Notes under the pieces: model-generated | Told to the model about the DNA's origin: nothing | Seen by the model: the letters and a program-made list of their open reading frames with translations, nothing else | The model's database searches: none | Translations under genes and position numbers: made by a program | Source: Sphingobium sp. Leaf26 | Lineage (GTDB): Bacteria > Pseudomonadota > Alphaproteobacteria > Sphingomonadales > Sphingomonadaceae | NCBI RefSeq assembly: GCF_001421665.1 | Contig: NZ_LMKV01000012.1 | Coordinates: 268,185-332,184, forward strand | Length of the DNA stretch: 64,000 bases | Reading direction: 5' to 3' | Part shown: one piece after another, positions 55,877 through 64,000 of the stretch | Numbering within the stretch: position 1 is the stretch's first letter | How the letters are laid out: each line of letters opens with the position of its first letter

Positions 55877-56765
55877 CGATCGGCCTTCTGGCGCGGACAT
55901 GTTCGCGCCAGGCGATATAAAGGCCGCTGGCGATGATCAGGGTCGCCCCGATCCAGGTCGTCGCCATCGGCCAGTCCTCGCCGATCGCGACGCCCAGCAG
56001 GGTGGTCCAGATGATCGCGCTATAATCCATCGGCAGCACGACCGACACCGGCCCCCAGCGCAATGCGGCGGTCAGGCAGAGTTGCGCAATGCCGCCGAAC
56101 AGCCCGATCGTCAGCAACAGGCCCCATGTCGCCGGATCATGCGCCTGCGCGACGAAGGGCATGGCGATGCCCAGCGGGATCATCGACAGCGCCGTGAACC
56201 AGAAGACGACGACGCCAGCCGCCTCGGTGCGGCCCAGTTCGCGCAGCACCAGACTGACGCTGGCGGTCATCAGCGCGGCGGCGATGGCGACCGCGACACC
56301 CTGTAACGGGAAATGGCCGGCATCCGGGCGGATCATCACCAGCACGCCGATAAAGCCGATCAGCACCGCGCCCCAGCGATGGATGCCGGTCACTTCGCGC
56401 AGGATCAGCGCAGACAGGATCGTGCCGAAAATCGGCATGGTGAAACCGATCGTGGCCGCCTCGGCCGGGGGCAACAGGATATAGGACAGGAAATTGAGCA
56501 ACATGCCGGTCAGGCCCAGCATCATCCGGCTGGCATGGACGCGGATGCGCCGGGTGCGGATGGTCTGCAACCCGCCGGCCATCGCCACCCAAGCCAGCAC
56601 CACCGGCAGCGCCAGCGCCTGACGATAGAAGAGCGATTCGACGACATGGACGCCACGCTCGCTCGCCAGACGCACGGTGATGAACATGACCGACAGACAT
56701 AGGACGGCGATCAGGCGCAGCGCGATGGCAAAAAGCGGACGGTGGGGGCGGTCGGCGGCGGTCAC
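55848..56765 (-). CDS. EamA/DMT-family permease
   Basis: A 305-residue protein with ten predicted helices in two EamA halves (about 10-145 and 155-290). The halves share the TIGFTMPIFGTILSALILREVTG and the matching VSVVLPMDYSAIIWTTLLGVAIGEDW pattern. This family exports amino acids, purines or metabolites; the substrate is unknown. It is convergent with the OsmC gene and overlaps its 3' end. Confidence 0.9.
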   Translation of the reverse strand: MTAADRPHRPLFAIALRLIAVLCLSVMFITVRLASERGVHVVESLFYRQALALPVVLAWVAMAGGLQTIRTRRIRVHASRMMLGLTGMLLNFLSYILLPPAEAATIGFTMPIFGTILSALILREVTGIHRWGAVLIGFIGVLVMIRPDAGHFPLQGVAVAIAAALMTASVSLVLRELGRTEAAGVVVFWFTALSMIPLGIAMPFVAQAHDPATWGLLLTIGLFGGIAQLCLTAALRWGPVSVVLPMDYSAIIWTTLLGVAIGEDWPMATTWIGATLIIASGLYIAWREHVRARRPIVSLEVPPQD

Positions 56766-56825
56766 GCCCCCGCCTTTAGCCCGGTCACGCCGTGGCGCAA
56801 CCGGGGGGCAGGGCAGAAACAGGAC

Positions 56826-57626
56826 TTATTTGGCGGGCTTGCGGAATTTCAGCGTCATCCGGTCGCTTTCGCCGATGGCCAGATATTTGTCCTTGTCGAC
56901 ATCCTTCTGGCTCAGCGTCGGCGGCAGGGTCCAGACGCCCTTGGGCCAGTCTGCCGTATCCTTGGGATTGGCGTTCACCTCCGACGCGCCGACATATTCG
57001 AAGCCGGCCGCCTGCGCGATGCGGCGGATGGTGGACAGCTTCAGGTAGCCGCTGCTCTTTTCCAGCGCGATGTCGCGATCTTCGGGCAGGCGATGGTCGA
57101 CCACACCCAGCGTGCCGCCGGGCTTGAGCACATCGAAAAAGGCCTTGAAGGTCGCGGCCTCGTTGCCGGCCATGACCATGTTGTGCACGTTGCGGAACGT
57201 CAGCACCGTGTCGACGCTACCGGCGGGAATCTTCGCCGTCTCTTCGGGGAAGGCGACGACCTTCACCTTGTCATAGACGGCCGGGTTGGCGGCCAGGAAC
57301 GTCTTGTAGCCATCCAGATAGCGGCCGGTGGGTTGCAGCGCATAGAAAGTCCCATGGTCGCGCAGCAACGGCGACAGGATTTCCGTGTACCAGCCGCCAC
57401 TCGGCGCATATTCGACAACTGTCTGACTCGGTGTCACACCGAAGAAAGCCAGCGTCTCGGCCGGATGGCGATAGGGGTCGCGGGCGACATTTTTGGGCGT
57501 ACGGCTGGACGCGGCGATCGCGGTGGCGATCGGGTCGACGGCCTGATGGTGGCCGGCATGTTGGGCGATGACGGCGCCGGCTGGCAGGATCAGGGCGGCA
57601 GCGGCGAGCAAGGCGGGCAGGCGCAT
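56826..57626 (-). CDS. Secreted SAM-dependent methyltransferase-like protein
   Basis: A 266-residue class I methyltransferase fold with an N-terminal signal peptide (LPALLAAAALILPAGAVIAQ). VVEYAPSGGWYTEILSPLL is the motif I region, VDTVLTFRNVHNMV and LKPGGTLGVVDHR follow. SAM is cytosolic, so a periplasmic site is odd. The start is the ATG after AGAGGA (7-base spacing); an ATG 6 codons upstream reads in frame. Similar leader-bearing proteins occur in sphingomonads; function unknown. Confidence 0.8.
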   Translation of the reverse strand: MRLPALLAAAALILPAGAVIAQHAGHHQAVDPIATAIAASSRTPKNVARDPYRHPAETLAFFGVTPSQTVVEYAPSGGWYTEILSPLLRDHGTFYALQPTGRYLDGYKTFLAANPAVYDKVKVVAFPEETAKIPAGSVDTVLTFRNVHNMVMAGNEAATFKAFFDVLKPGGTLGVVDHRLPEDRDIALEKSSGYLKLSTIRRIAQAAGFEYVGASEVNANPKDTADWPKGVWTLPPTLSQKDVDKDKYLAIGESDRMTLKFRKPAK

Positions 57627-57690
57627 TGGGCAATCCTCTCTCATGGAATGAGGGAGGGTGTGCCGCCTGCGCCGGTCCAGCGCAAGAGGC

Positions 57691-57716
57691 GGCTGGCGAC
57701 CGGAAGGTCACCAGCC
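57691..57716 (-). terminator. Hairpin after cpaF
   Basis: GGCTGGCGACC and GGTCACCAGCC pair with one mismatch and a 4-base loop (GGAA). It lies 22 bases after the cpaF stop on the minus strand, before the methyltransferase gene. No U-tract follows, so its strength is uncertain. Confidence 0.55.
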
Positions 57717-57738
57717 ATAATAAGTTACAGATGAAGGA

Positions 57739-59271
57739 TCAGAGGCAGGCTTCCAGGAAGGGCTGGTCGAAGCCGAACATGCGCGCCTTGTCGAGCGTGT
57801 AGGGACGCAAGCCCATCGAGCGATATTCGCCTATGATCTTTCCGCTGTCATCTTCGTCATGATATTCGAACTTGAACAGTTCCTGCGTGACGATGACGTC
57901 GCCTTCCATGCCGATCACCTCGGTCACGTTGGTGACGCGGCGCGAACCATCGCGCAGGCGCTTCACCTGCACGATCAGGTCGACCGAATCGGCGATCTGC
58001 TTGGAAATGGCTTCCTTGGGAATCTTGATGTCGCCCATCAGGATCATGTTTTCCATACGGCCCAGGCATTCGCGTGGGCTATTGCTATGGAGCGTACACA
58101 TGGAGCCGTCATGGCCGGTGTTCATCGCGGCGAGCAGGTCGAAACATTCCGCACCACGAATTTCGCCCAGGATGATGCGGTCAGGGCGCATACGCAGGGC
58201 GTTCTTGACGAGGTCGCCGATGGTGATCGCGCCTTGCCCTTCCAGGTTGGGCGGACGGGTTTCCAGCGGCAGCCAGTGCGGCTGTTGCAGTCGTAGTTCG
58301 GCGGCGTCTTCGATCGTCAGCACGCGCTCGCCCGGATCGATCATCTTCGACAGGGCATTGAGCATCGTCGTCTTGCCCGAACCCGTACCGCCCGAAATGA
58401 CGATATTGAACCGGCACGCGCCGGCGATCTTCAACGCCGTCGCCATCTTCGGTGACATCGCGCCCCATCCGGCCAGCATGTCGATGGTGATCGGCTTGGC
58501 GGAAAATTTACGAATCGAGATGGCGGTGCCGCGCAGGCTGAGCGGCGGTACGATCACGTTGACACGCGAACCGTCGGGCAGGCGGGCGTCGGCCAGCGGC
58601 GTGGTCTGGTCGACGCGGCGACCCACCTTGTTCACGATGCGCTGGGCGATCTGGAACAGATGTTCCTCATCGCGGAACTTGATGGGCGCTATGACCAGCT
58701 TGCCCTTCTTTTCGATATAGGTCTGTTCCGGGCCGTTCACCATGATGTCGGTGATGTCCGGATCGTTTAGCAATTCTTCGAGCGGGCCGAGGCCGAGCAA
58801 CTCGTCCACCAGCACCTTTTCCAGCGCAAACTGCTCGCGCCGGTTGAGCGTCAGCTTCAACTCCGCCAGCACTTCCATGATGATCGGGCGGAATTCCTCC
58901 GCCAGTTCATCCTTGGTCAGTGTCGCGGCCGCTTCCGGGTCGACGCGCTCCAGCAGGCGGGGAAGCACCTGCTCCTTGATCTTGTGAACGCTCGCTTCAA
59001 ACCCCTGCGGCCCTGCGTCGGGTACATGATCGGAATTGGCGCGGTCGGACAGGCGCGCCATAGCGTCGGCGTTGCGCTGCATCTGGCTGGTCGGTGCCGC
59101 CAGCGGATCGAAAGGCGCCTCGCCGGGCAGCGATGCGATGTCCAGCGGCGGGAACTGATCGCCGCCACGCGGTGCCTCTTCCTTGGGGGCAACGCCGCCC
59201 TGCATCGGGCGGGCCACGCCGAAGCCGGGCTTGATGCCCGCAGGTCCATTCTTCCGTCCAAAGGCGCTCAT
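57739..59271 (-). CDS. cpaF: CpaF-family ATPase (type II/IV secretion, Tad pilus type)
   Basis: A 510-residue hexameric secretion ATPase. The N-terminal domain (about 100-230) is followed by the core with Walker A GGTGSGKT (about 294-301), the Asp box ILGEIRGAECFDLL and the His box TGHDGSMCTLHSNSP. In Caulobacter it drives Tad/Cpa pilus assembly. None of cpaA-E or tadBC is in the window, so it is orphan here. Its ATG overlaps the stop of the next gene upstream by 4 bases (ATGA). Confidence 0.93.
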   Translation of the reverse strand: MSAFGRKNGPAGIKPGFGVARPMQGGVAPKEEAPRGGDQFPPLDIASLPGEAPFDPLAAPTSQMQRNADAMARLSDRANSDHVPDAGPQGFEASVHKIKEQVLPRLLERVDPEAAATLTKDELAEEFRPIIMEVLAELKLTLNRREQFALEKVLVDELLGLGPLEELLNDPDITDIMVNGPEQTYIEKKGKLVIAPIKFRDEEHLFQIAQRIVNKVGRRVDQTTPLADARLPDGSRVNVIVPPLSLRGTAISIRKFSAKPITIDMLAGWGAMSPKMATALKIAGACRFNIVISGGTGSGKTTMLNALSKMIDPGERVLTIEDAAELRLQQPHWLPLETRPPNLEGQGAITIGDLVKNALRMRPDRIILGEIRGAECFDLLAAMNTGHDGSMCTLHSNSPRECLGRMENMILMGDIKIPKEAISKQIADSVDLIVQVKRLRDGSRRVTNVTEVIGMEGDVIVTQELFKFEYHDEDDSGKIIGEYRSMGLRPYTLDKARMFGFDQPFLEACL

Positions 59272-60854
59272 ATATCTCCGCCGCTCTGTCGCGATCGGTC
59301 CCGGCGCGTCGAAACGCGCCGATCCAATCTGTGTGATGAAGGTGAATAGGATGGAAACTTTGACAAATGGCTAATGGCGCGTTGACCCATTAGGAGTGCG
59401 ACCATCAACGCCGCAGCGAGCAGGCTGATTACGGCACCCCATGCCTCCTGCCACAGACGCACACGCTCGACGCGATAGAGGCCGGGCGCGGCATCGAACC
59501 GCAGCAGGGGACCGCTACTGGCCACCGGACGCCCATCCCGCGTCACCTGCCAGATCGGGAAGGCGGCATGGCCCAGCGTCATGGGGCCGGCGTGATTCAC
59601 TATGATCGTGTCGCCGCGCGGCAGGGCGCGCCAGGGCGTCAGATCGGTCCAGTGATTGTCGGCCCGCACCCGCGACAGGTCGAACCCGCGCGGCAGATAT
59701 TCCGGCGCATCGGGCGCAATCCGTGCGATCCGGTCCTGAGCGACCGGCTGGCGCAGGAAGGCGGCGGTCAGCAGGCCGCCGAACAAATAAGGGAACAGCA
59801 GCATCACGCCCGCCGCTGCCAGCAAAGGCGCGCGCGGACGGCTGGCCATCAGCGCGGTGATCGCGGCAAATTCGGCGATGCAGAAAGCGCGCCAGGGGAA
59901 TTGCACCTTGTCCAGCAGCGGTACGTCCCAGACGAAGGGCACCAGGCGGATCGACAGTAACGCGGTCAGGATCGCCACTATGCCCCAGAAGGAACGGGCG
60001 GCAGGCCAGGCCAGCAGGATCAGCCCCAGCGTCAGGCAGGGAAACAGCTCGAAGCTGCTGGTCCAGATCGACCAGTCGGTCGCGCGATAATCCTGCCCCC
60101 ACAGCATCGCGGTCGACACATGGGATTGCAACGTCAGCGCCGGGATCAGGTAGAAGGCGGCCAGCCCAAAGGCGAATGCGCCTGCCACCGTTCCGGACAG
60201 CAGCACCGGATCGCGCTGCCACAGCCGACGCCCGATCATCGGTGCGATCAGGAACAGGCCAGTCAGCATCGCCAGCGGCAAATGACTGAGCAGCAGCCCG
60301 GCATAAGCGATCGCCAGCAACATCATGCCCCGGCGCGTCGGCAAGCGATCGACCGCCAGGGCGATCAGCGGCAGCCAGATGAAGGCCGCCGCCTCGGCCA
60401 ATGCGCCGCGCACATAGATATCGTAGAGATGATAGGGTGCCGCCATATAGAGCGCCGCGCCCAGCAGCGGCCGCGTCCCCCGCGCGGCCAGCCAATGGTG
60501 CATGGCCAGCCCCGATGGCACCAGCAACGCCAGACCGGTCAGGTTCACGGCCATCGCTACGCTGAAGCCGATCGCGCAGAAAGCGCCGCCGATCCAATAG
60601 GCGAAGGGCGGATAGAAATAGAAGGTCGGGCTGCCCAGCCCCTCGAAACTGTCCGGCAGCCAGCGTTCATACAGATGGCCCACCGCCATTTCCCGACCGA
60701 AATGCGCGGTCCACAACAGATTATACTGGTGCGAATGAGTAAATCCCGGTCCCCAGAGCAGGGCTGGCAGCATCAACGCTACGCCCAGCAGGCTGAGCAG
60801 GCAGGCAGGGCTGCGGATCAACAGGGCAAGACGCGGGACCATGGCGCGATCCAT
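59268..60854 (-). CDS. Polytopic membrane protein (6-pyruvoyl-tetrahydropterin synthase-related / GT-C-like)
   Basis: A 528-residue protein with about a dozen hydrophobic helices, a first large loop with GHLYERWLPDSFEGLGSPTFYFYPPFAYW, and a C-terminal soluble domain (about 370-470) before the last helix. It resembles membrane-bound GT-C glycosyltransferases and the YfhO-like group that modify polyprenyl-linked sugars. Its stop is inside the cpaF start, so the two may be cotranslated. It is divergent from the glycosyltransferase gene at 60958. Confidence 0.75.
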   Translation of the reverse strand: MDRAMVPRLALLIRSPACLLSLLGVALMLPALLWGPGFTHSHQYNLLWTAHFGREMAVGHLYERWLPDSFEGLGSPTFYFYPPFAYWIGGAFCAIGFSVAMAVNLTGLALLVPSGLAMHHWLAARGTRPLLGAALYMAAPYHLYDIYVRGALAEAAAFIWLPLIALAVDRLPTRRGMMLLAIAYAGLLLSHLPLAMLTGLFLIAPMIGRRLWQRDPVLLSGTVAGAFAFGLAAFYLIPALTLQSHVSTAMLWGQDYRATDWSIWTSSFELFPCLTLGLILLAWPAARSFWGIVAILTALLSIRLVPFVWDVPLLDKVQFPWRAFCIAEFAAITALMASRPRAPLLAAAGVMLLFPYLFGGLLTAAFLRQPVAQDRIARIAPDAPEYLPRGFDLSRVRADNHWTDLTPWRALPRGDTIIVNHAGPMTLGHAAFPIWQVTRDGRPVASSGPLLRFDAAPGLYRVERVRLWQEAWGAVISLLAAALMVALLMGQRAISHLSKFPSYSPSSHRLDRRVSTRRDRSRQSGGDI

Positions 60855-60957
60855 GCCGCAACATCGTAAAGAAATGCTGTGCGCCCCTCGCCTGCTTACG
60901 CGGCGTTAACCATTGTGGCCGATAGCGGGGACAGGATTTTGGGAAAAGTTGCGCGCG

Positions 60958-61935
60958 ATGCCGACCCTGTCGATCGTCATTCCGGTCTATAATGAACAGG
61001 ATGCCATATCCCTGTTCCTCGACGCCGCGCGCCCGGCCGTGGCGCAGGCGCTGGCGCTGGTCGGGCCGGATGCGCGCGCCGAATATCTGTTCGTGGACGA
61101 TGGCAGTTCCGACCGCACCGGCGACATCGTGGCGATCCTCGCCCGGCTGAATCCGGATGTGCGCTGCCTGTCCCTCTCGCGCAATTTCGGCAAGGAAGCG
61201 GCACTGGCGGCCGGTATCGATCATGCGCTGGGCGACGCGGTGATCCCGATCGACGTCGATCTGCAAGATCCGCCGGCGGTCATCATCGACATGGTCCGCG
61301 CCTGGCTGGGCGGGGCGCAGGTGGTCAATGCCCGCCGCACCGACCGGTCGAGCGATAGCTGGTTCAAGCGGTGGAGCGCACATGGCTTCTATCGCCTGCT
61401 CAATCGCCTGTCCGACTATCCGATCCCGGAAAATGTCGGTGATTTTCGCCTGCTCGACCGACAGGCGGTGGATGTCATCAAGCAACTGGGCGAGCAGGCG
61501 CGTTTCAACAAGGGGCTGTTCTCATGGATCGGCTTCCGTGTCGCTACGGTCGACTATGTCCGTGCCGCGCGCGGGGCGGGGACGACCAAATGGCGGCTGG
61601 GCAAGCTCTGGTCGCTGGCGATCGACGGTATCACGGCGTCGACCACCATGCCGCTGCGTATCTGGTCCTATGTCGGTGGGGGCATCGCGCTACTTGCCTT
61701 CGCCTACGCGGCCTTCCTGATCGTGCGGACGCTTGTGACGGGCGTCGACGTGCCGGGCTATGCGTCGATCATGGTCGCGGTGCTGGCGCTGGGCGGGCTC
61801 AACCTGCTCAGCCTTGGCATCATCGGCGAATATCTCGGCCGGGTGGCGCGCGAAGTGCGCCAACGGCCGCTCTATGTGCTGGCCGGCAAGACCGAGGCGC
61901 AGCCCGCGCCGACTGTCGAACGGCTCCGCGCCTAA
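60958..61935 (+). CDS. Glycosyltransferase family 2 (GtrB/DPM1-like), membrane-anchored
   Basis: A 325-residue protein. The catalytic GT2 domain begins LSIVIPVYNEQDA and has SRNFGKEAALAAG and IPIDVDLQDPP (donor/metal site). Two C-terminal helices (about 235-290) anchor it. Such enzymes transfer hexose from a nucleotide sugar to undecaprenyl phosphate. The start at MPTLSIVIP is at the usual N-terminus; a TTG at 60913 extends it with no homology. The 3' end overlaps the convergent membrane-protein gene by 4 bases. Confidence 0.9.
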   Translation: MPTLSIVIPVYNEQDAISLFLDAARPAVAQALALVGPDARAEYLFVDDGSSDRTGDIVAILARLNPDVRCLSLSRNFGKEAALAAGIDHALGDAVIPIDVDLQDPPAVIIDMVRAWLGGAQVVNARRTDRSSDSWFKRWSAHGFYRLLNRLSDYPIPENVGDFRLLDRQAVDVIKQLGEQARFNKGLFSWIGFRVATVDYVRAARGAGTTKWRLGKLWSLAIDGITASTTMPLRIWSYVGGGIALLAFAYAAFLIVRTLVTGVDVPGYASIMVAVLALGGLNLLSLGIIGEYLGRVAREVRQRPLYVLAGKTEAQPAPTVERLRA

Positions 61936-63425
61936 ATCAGCTTCTCGTTCGGATGATACCAGTGGCCGTCCCAGCATGTCGCGGGTTCGGCTGGGCTGAC
62001 GCGCGTAGGATCGGCGGGCCGGACCAGCGCGGGCATGTCCGGCAAGGGCGCAAGATAGGAGCCTTTGGGCTGGAAGCCGAAACTCTGGTCCCATGCCTTG
62101 AAGAAACTGCACCGGACCTGCGGCGCGGGCGGATGGGCGAAGGCGCGGCGGATCTCGTACAGGCCAGTGATGCTGCCGATCAGCAACGGCACGATCAGCC
62201 ATATGCGGCTGCGCGGTTCGTGGATCAGCGCGTCGGCGACCATCACTGCCAATAGGGTGAGCGCGCTGACCGACGCGCGCATCATGAAGTCGATCGACCA
62301 GCCCACCTGAACGAAGGGAATGGCGAGCAGCCACAGCGTCAGCAGCGCCAGCGTGTCGCGGCCAAGGCGCGGGTGCCGGACGATCAGGGCCAGCGGCGCG
62401 ACATAGACCAGCACCTCCAGCAGTTCGAACAATCCCCATTGCAGCGGCGCGACCGTCATCAGCCTAGCCCCCACGCCGTCATTGGCGGCGCCCAGATAGA
62501 GCAGTCCGGGGATGCAAAGCAGGGTAGCCAGCGCCGGAAGGGCGATGTCCATGACCCGCAACTGACGACGGAGCACCGTCTGCACGCCGGCCAGCGCGAC
62601 GAAGGGCACCGCCCCCATCAGCCCCAGTGGCGAGAGCAAGGCAGTCAGCGGCAGCAGCGCCAGCACCGCGCCCAGCGGCGTCTTCCCCGCGCGCCAGAGT
62701 AGATAGGCCAGCGCCCCGATCCAGCCCGACAGCGCATGTTGCGGTACCCAGAAGGCGAGCGTGATGGTGGAGCTATATTGGAGATAGGCCCAGTTTTCGA
62801 GATGGTCGGACAGGCCGCCGCGAAACAGGATGCGGCCCAGTGCATCCAGCCCGGAAAAGCCGATCACCACAGCCAGCGCCACCAGCCGGTGCCGCCGGCT
62901 GTCGAACAATGTCGATCCCAGCGCCAGCACACTGCCCAGCATCAGGCTGTTCTGGACCAGCAGCGCGATGTCGCCCGCGCGCGCACCCAGCGTCTTGGCG
63001 GCGAGGGCAGGGACCAGGAACATGCCAATGGGCGCACGCAGCACATCGGGCGTGGCGCGGGCGGTGTAGACGAAGGGCCAGGGGTTTACGACCATGTCGC
63101 GCATCGCGGCCAGCCGCACCTGCCAGTCGATATTGGCGTAGAAGACGCGCCCCTCGCCACCCAGCAGCAGCAGGATCAGCGCAACGCCGATGCAGACCAG
63201 CAAAGTGGCGGGACGGGGTCCGACGAAGCCGCGCGTCGCCCGGACGATCAGCACGCAAAGCCCGGCGAGTATCGCTGCGCCCAGCCCATAGGCCCAGAGC
63301 GGCATGACGTCGAGGAAGCGCCACAGCAGCAACTGGTCCGCGCCCAACCACGCCGCGAGGAAAGCCAGCAAGGCCCCGCCGGGCAACGGGCGGGCGAGCG
63401 GGGGAAGGGGGGCTGACGAAGTCAT
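61932..63425 (-). CDS. Polytopic membrane protein of unknown function
   Basis: A 497-residue protein with roughly a dozen hydrophobic segments and a soluble C-terminal end (QVRCSFFKAWDQSFGFQPKGS to the terminus). The tail resembles that of glycan-modifying GT-C-type enzymes, but I recognise no family. It is convergent with the GT2 gene, which with the protein at 59268 suggests a small lipid-linked sugar module. That is inference from layout. Confidence 0.6.
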   Translation of the reverse strand: MTSSAPLPPLARPLPGGALLAFLAAWLGADQLLLWRFLDVMPLWAYGLGAAILAGLCVLIVRATRGFVGPRPATLLVCIGVALILLLLGGEGRVFYANIDWQVRLAAMRDMVVNPWPFVYTARATPDVLRAPIGMFLVPALAAKTLGARAGDIALLVQNSLMLGSVLALGSTLFDSRRHRLVALAVVIGFSGLDALGRILFRGGLSDHLENWAYLQYSSTITLAFWVPQHALSGWIGALAYLLWRAGKTPLGAVLALLPLTALLSPLGLMGAVPFVALAGVQTVLRRQLRVMDIALPALATLLCIPGLLYLGAANDGVGARLMTVAPLQWGLFELLEVLVYVAPLALIVRHPRLGRDTLALLTLWLLAIPFVQVGWSIDFMMRASVSALTLLAVMVADALIHEPRSRIWLIVPLLIGSITGLYEIRRAFAHPPAPQVRCSFFKAWDQSFGFQPKGSYLAPLPDMPALVRPADPTRVSPAEPATCWDGHWYHPNEKLI

Positions 63426-63445
63426 GGCGCCAGCGTCATGGCAAA

Positions 63446-63471
63446 GAAAAAGGGGCGCGGAAAGCGCCCCC
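63446..63471 (-). terminator. Rho-independent terminator of the atp operon
   Basis: GGGGCGC and GCGCCCC form a tight stem-loop. On the minus strand the right side is followed by TTTTTCTTTG. It lies about 50 bases after the atpC stop, so it closes the ATP synthase transcript. Confidence 0.88.
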
Positions 63472-63520
63472 TGTCCAATTCATGCTGTCCGACGGGATCG
63501 CCCTGACGGACCGGTCGCCT

Positions 63521-63775
63521 TCAGCCGGCTTTCTCAGCCAGGACCGTCAGGCCCTTTTCATTCACTTCGGCAAAGCCACCCTCGACCGGAATGACTTCCG
63601 GCGCGGCGCCCGCGCTGCTGAATATCTGGATATTGCCGTCGCGCACGGTCGACATGAAGGGGGCATGGCCCTCCAGCACGCCGAAGTCGCCGTCGGTGCC
63701 GGGAACGACCACCTGATAAACCTCTTCGGAGCGAACGAGCTTTTCCGGGGTCACGAGTTCGAAATGCAGTGCCAT
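63521..63775 (-). CDS. atpC: ATP synthase F1 epsilon subunit
   Basis: The epsilon subunit couples F1 rotation and inhibits ATP hydrolysis. The 84 residues cover the N-terminal beta-sandwich ([33 protein letters not shown]) but the usual C-terminal helical domain (some 50 residues in E. coli) is absent. The short form is common in alphaproteobacteria. A TTG one codon before the ATG reads in frame. A 130-base repeat lies between it and atpD. Confidence 0.95.
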   Translation of the reverse strand: MALHFELVTPEKLVRSEEVYQVVVPGTDGDFGVLEGHAPFMSTVRDGNIQIFSSAGAAPEVIPVEGGFAEVNEKGLTVLAEKAG

Positions 63776-63787
63776 CAAATAAACTCC

Positions 63788-63917
63788 CCCCTCCCTTTCA
63801 AGGGAGGGGCCGGGGGTGGGTGCGATTGCGCAGCAATCGCCTGCAACCTTTCGGGATAGGTTGCCGGTTCGCTCTGCTCACCACCCATCCCACCCCCTCC
63901 CTTCGAAGGGAGGGGGT
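63788..63917. repeat. Compound CCCTCCC palindromic repeat between atpD and atpC
   Basis: Two hairpins of the same type (63788-63809 with 10-base arms; 63892-63917, a 26-base perfect palindrome) flank a 75-base core. The core has GGGGGTGGGTG and its inverse CACCCATCCCACCCCC, and a GCGATTGCGCAGCAATCGC palindrome. The first hairpin matches the one at 11985-12006. Confidence 0.8.
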
Positions 63918-63930
63918 ATTTCCGTTCAGC

Positions 63931-64000
63931 TTACGCCGCTTCGGCCGCCAGCTTCTTGGCCTTCTCGACGGCTTCGTCGATGCCGCCGACCATGTAGAAG
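63931..64000 (-). CDS. atpD: ATP synthase F1 beta subunit, C-terminal end (partial)
   Basis: The last 22 codons and stop of AtpD: FYMVGGIDEAVEKAKKLAAEAA. This is the characteristic C-terminus of the catalytic subunit. The rest lies beyond the window edge at 64000. It is followed by a long repeat and then atpC. Confidence 0.93.
   Translation of the reverse strand, partial: FYMVGGIDEAVEKAKKLAAEAA

Overview
The window is a high-GC alphaproteobacterial chromosome segment, most probably from a sphingomonad (Sphingobium, Sphingomonas or a relative). I base this on the gene orders lptD-surA-pdxA-rsmA and yfgM-bamB-der, a pcm-like gene beside tolC and a PopZ-like gene, a large TonB-dependent receptor, Tat-exported aminotransferases, and short dispersed palindromes of the kind common in that group. 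Most of the sequence is ordinary housekeeping core. The genus is inferred from these traits and was not tested by database search.

Layout: 1-2342 two tandem Tat-signal PLP aminotransferases. 2503-10147 ptsP, a RodZ-like gene, cpoB, tilS, a 62-codon membrane ORF and ftsH. 10172-15369 a repeat-rich gap, guaB, an rsmB-like gene, a TPR protein, an L16-type oxygenase and a hidden 58-codon CxxC ORF. 15372-23712 a pseudouridine synthase, the outer-membrane and ribosome block rsmA/pdxA/surA/lptD (minus strand), then pepA-holC. 23839-31634 an accessory islet: a complete tripartite RND efflux system with its TetR regulator, a decayed tyrosine-recombinase gene and tRNA-Cys. 31852-41900 a pcm-like gene, tolC, a PopZ-like gene, an S9 peptidase, a zeta-kinase toxin-antitoxin-like pair, valS and a MATE pump. 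41910-46690 a HerA-like ATPase, an acyltransferase, an LLM oxidoreductase, an Hpt protein and a TusA-like protein. 46693-51147 der, bamB, yfgM and panB. 51234-57626 a TonB receptor, a YezD-type small protein, an RBBP9-type hydrolase, PRC-barrel, OsmC and EamA genes, and a secreted methyltransferase. 57739-63425 cpaF with a polytopic membrane/glycosyltransferase module. 63521-64000 the 3' end of the atp operon.

How the genes relate: two envelope-assembly blocks are present (SurA/LptD and BamB/YfgM), together with several export routes (RND, TolC, MATE, EamA). The most distinctive signals lie in the accessory stretches. They are the RND islet with a possibly leaderless regulator and a palindrome covering the ribosome-binding site of the TTG-started adaptor, the zeta-like kinase with a small partner overlapping it by TTGA, the TTG-started CxxC mini-protein in the same frame as the preceding oxygenase, and several families of dispersed palindromes, one of which splits atpD from atpC. 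I found no CRISPR array, rRNA, intact prophage or clearly new multi-gene defence system.
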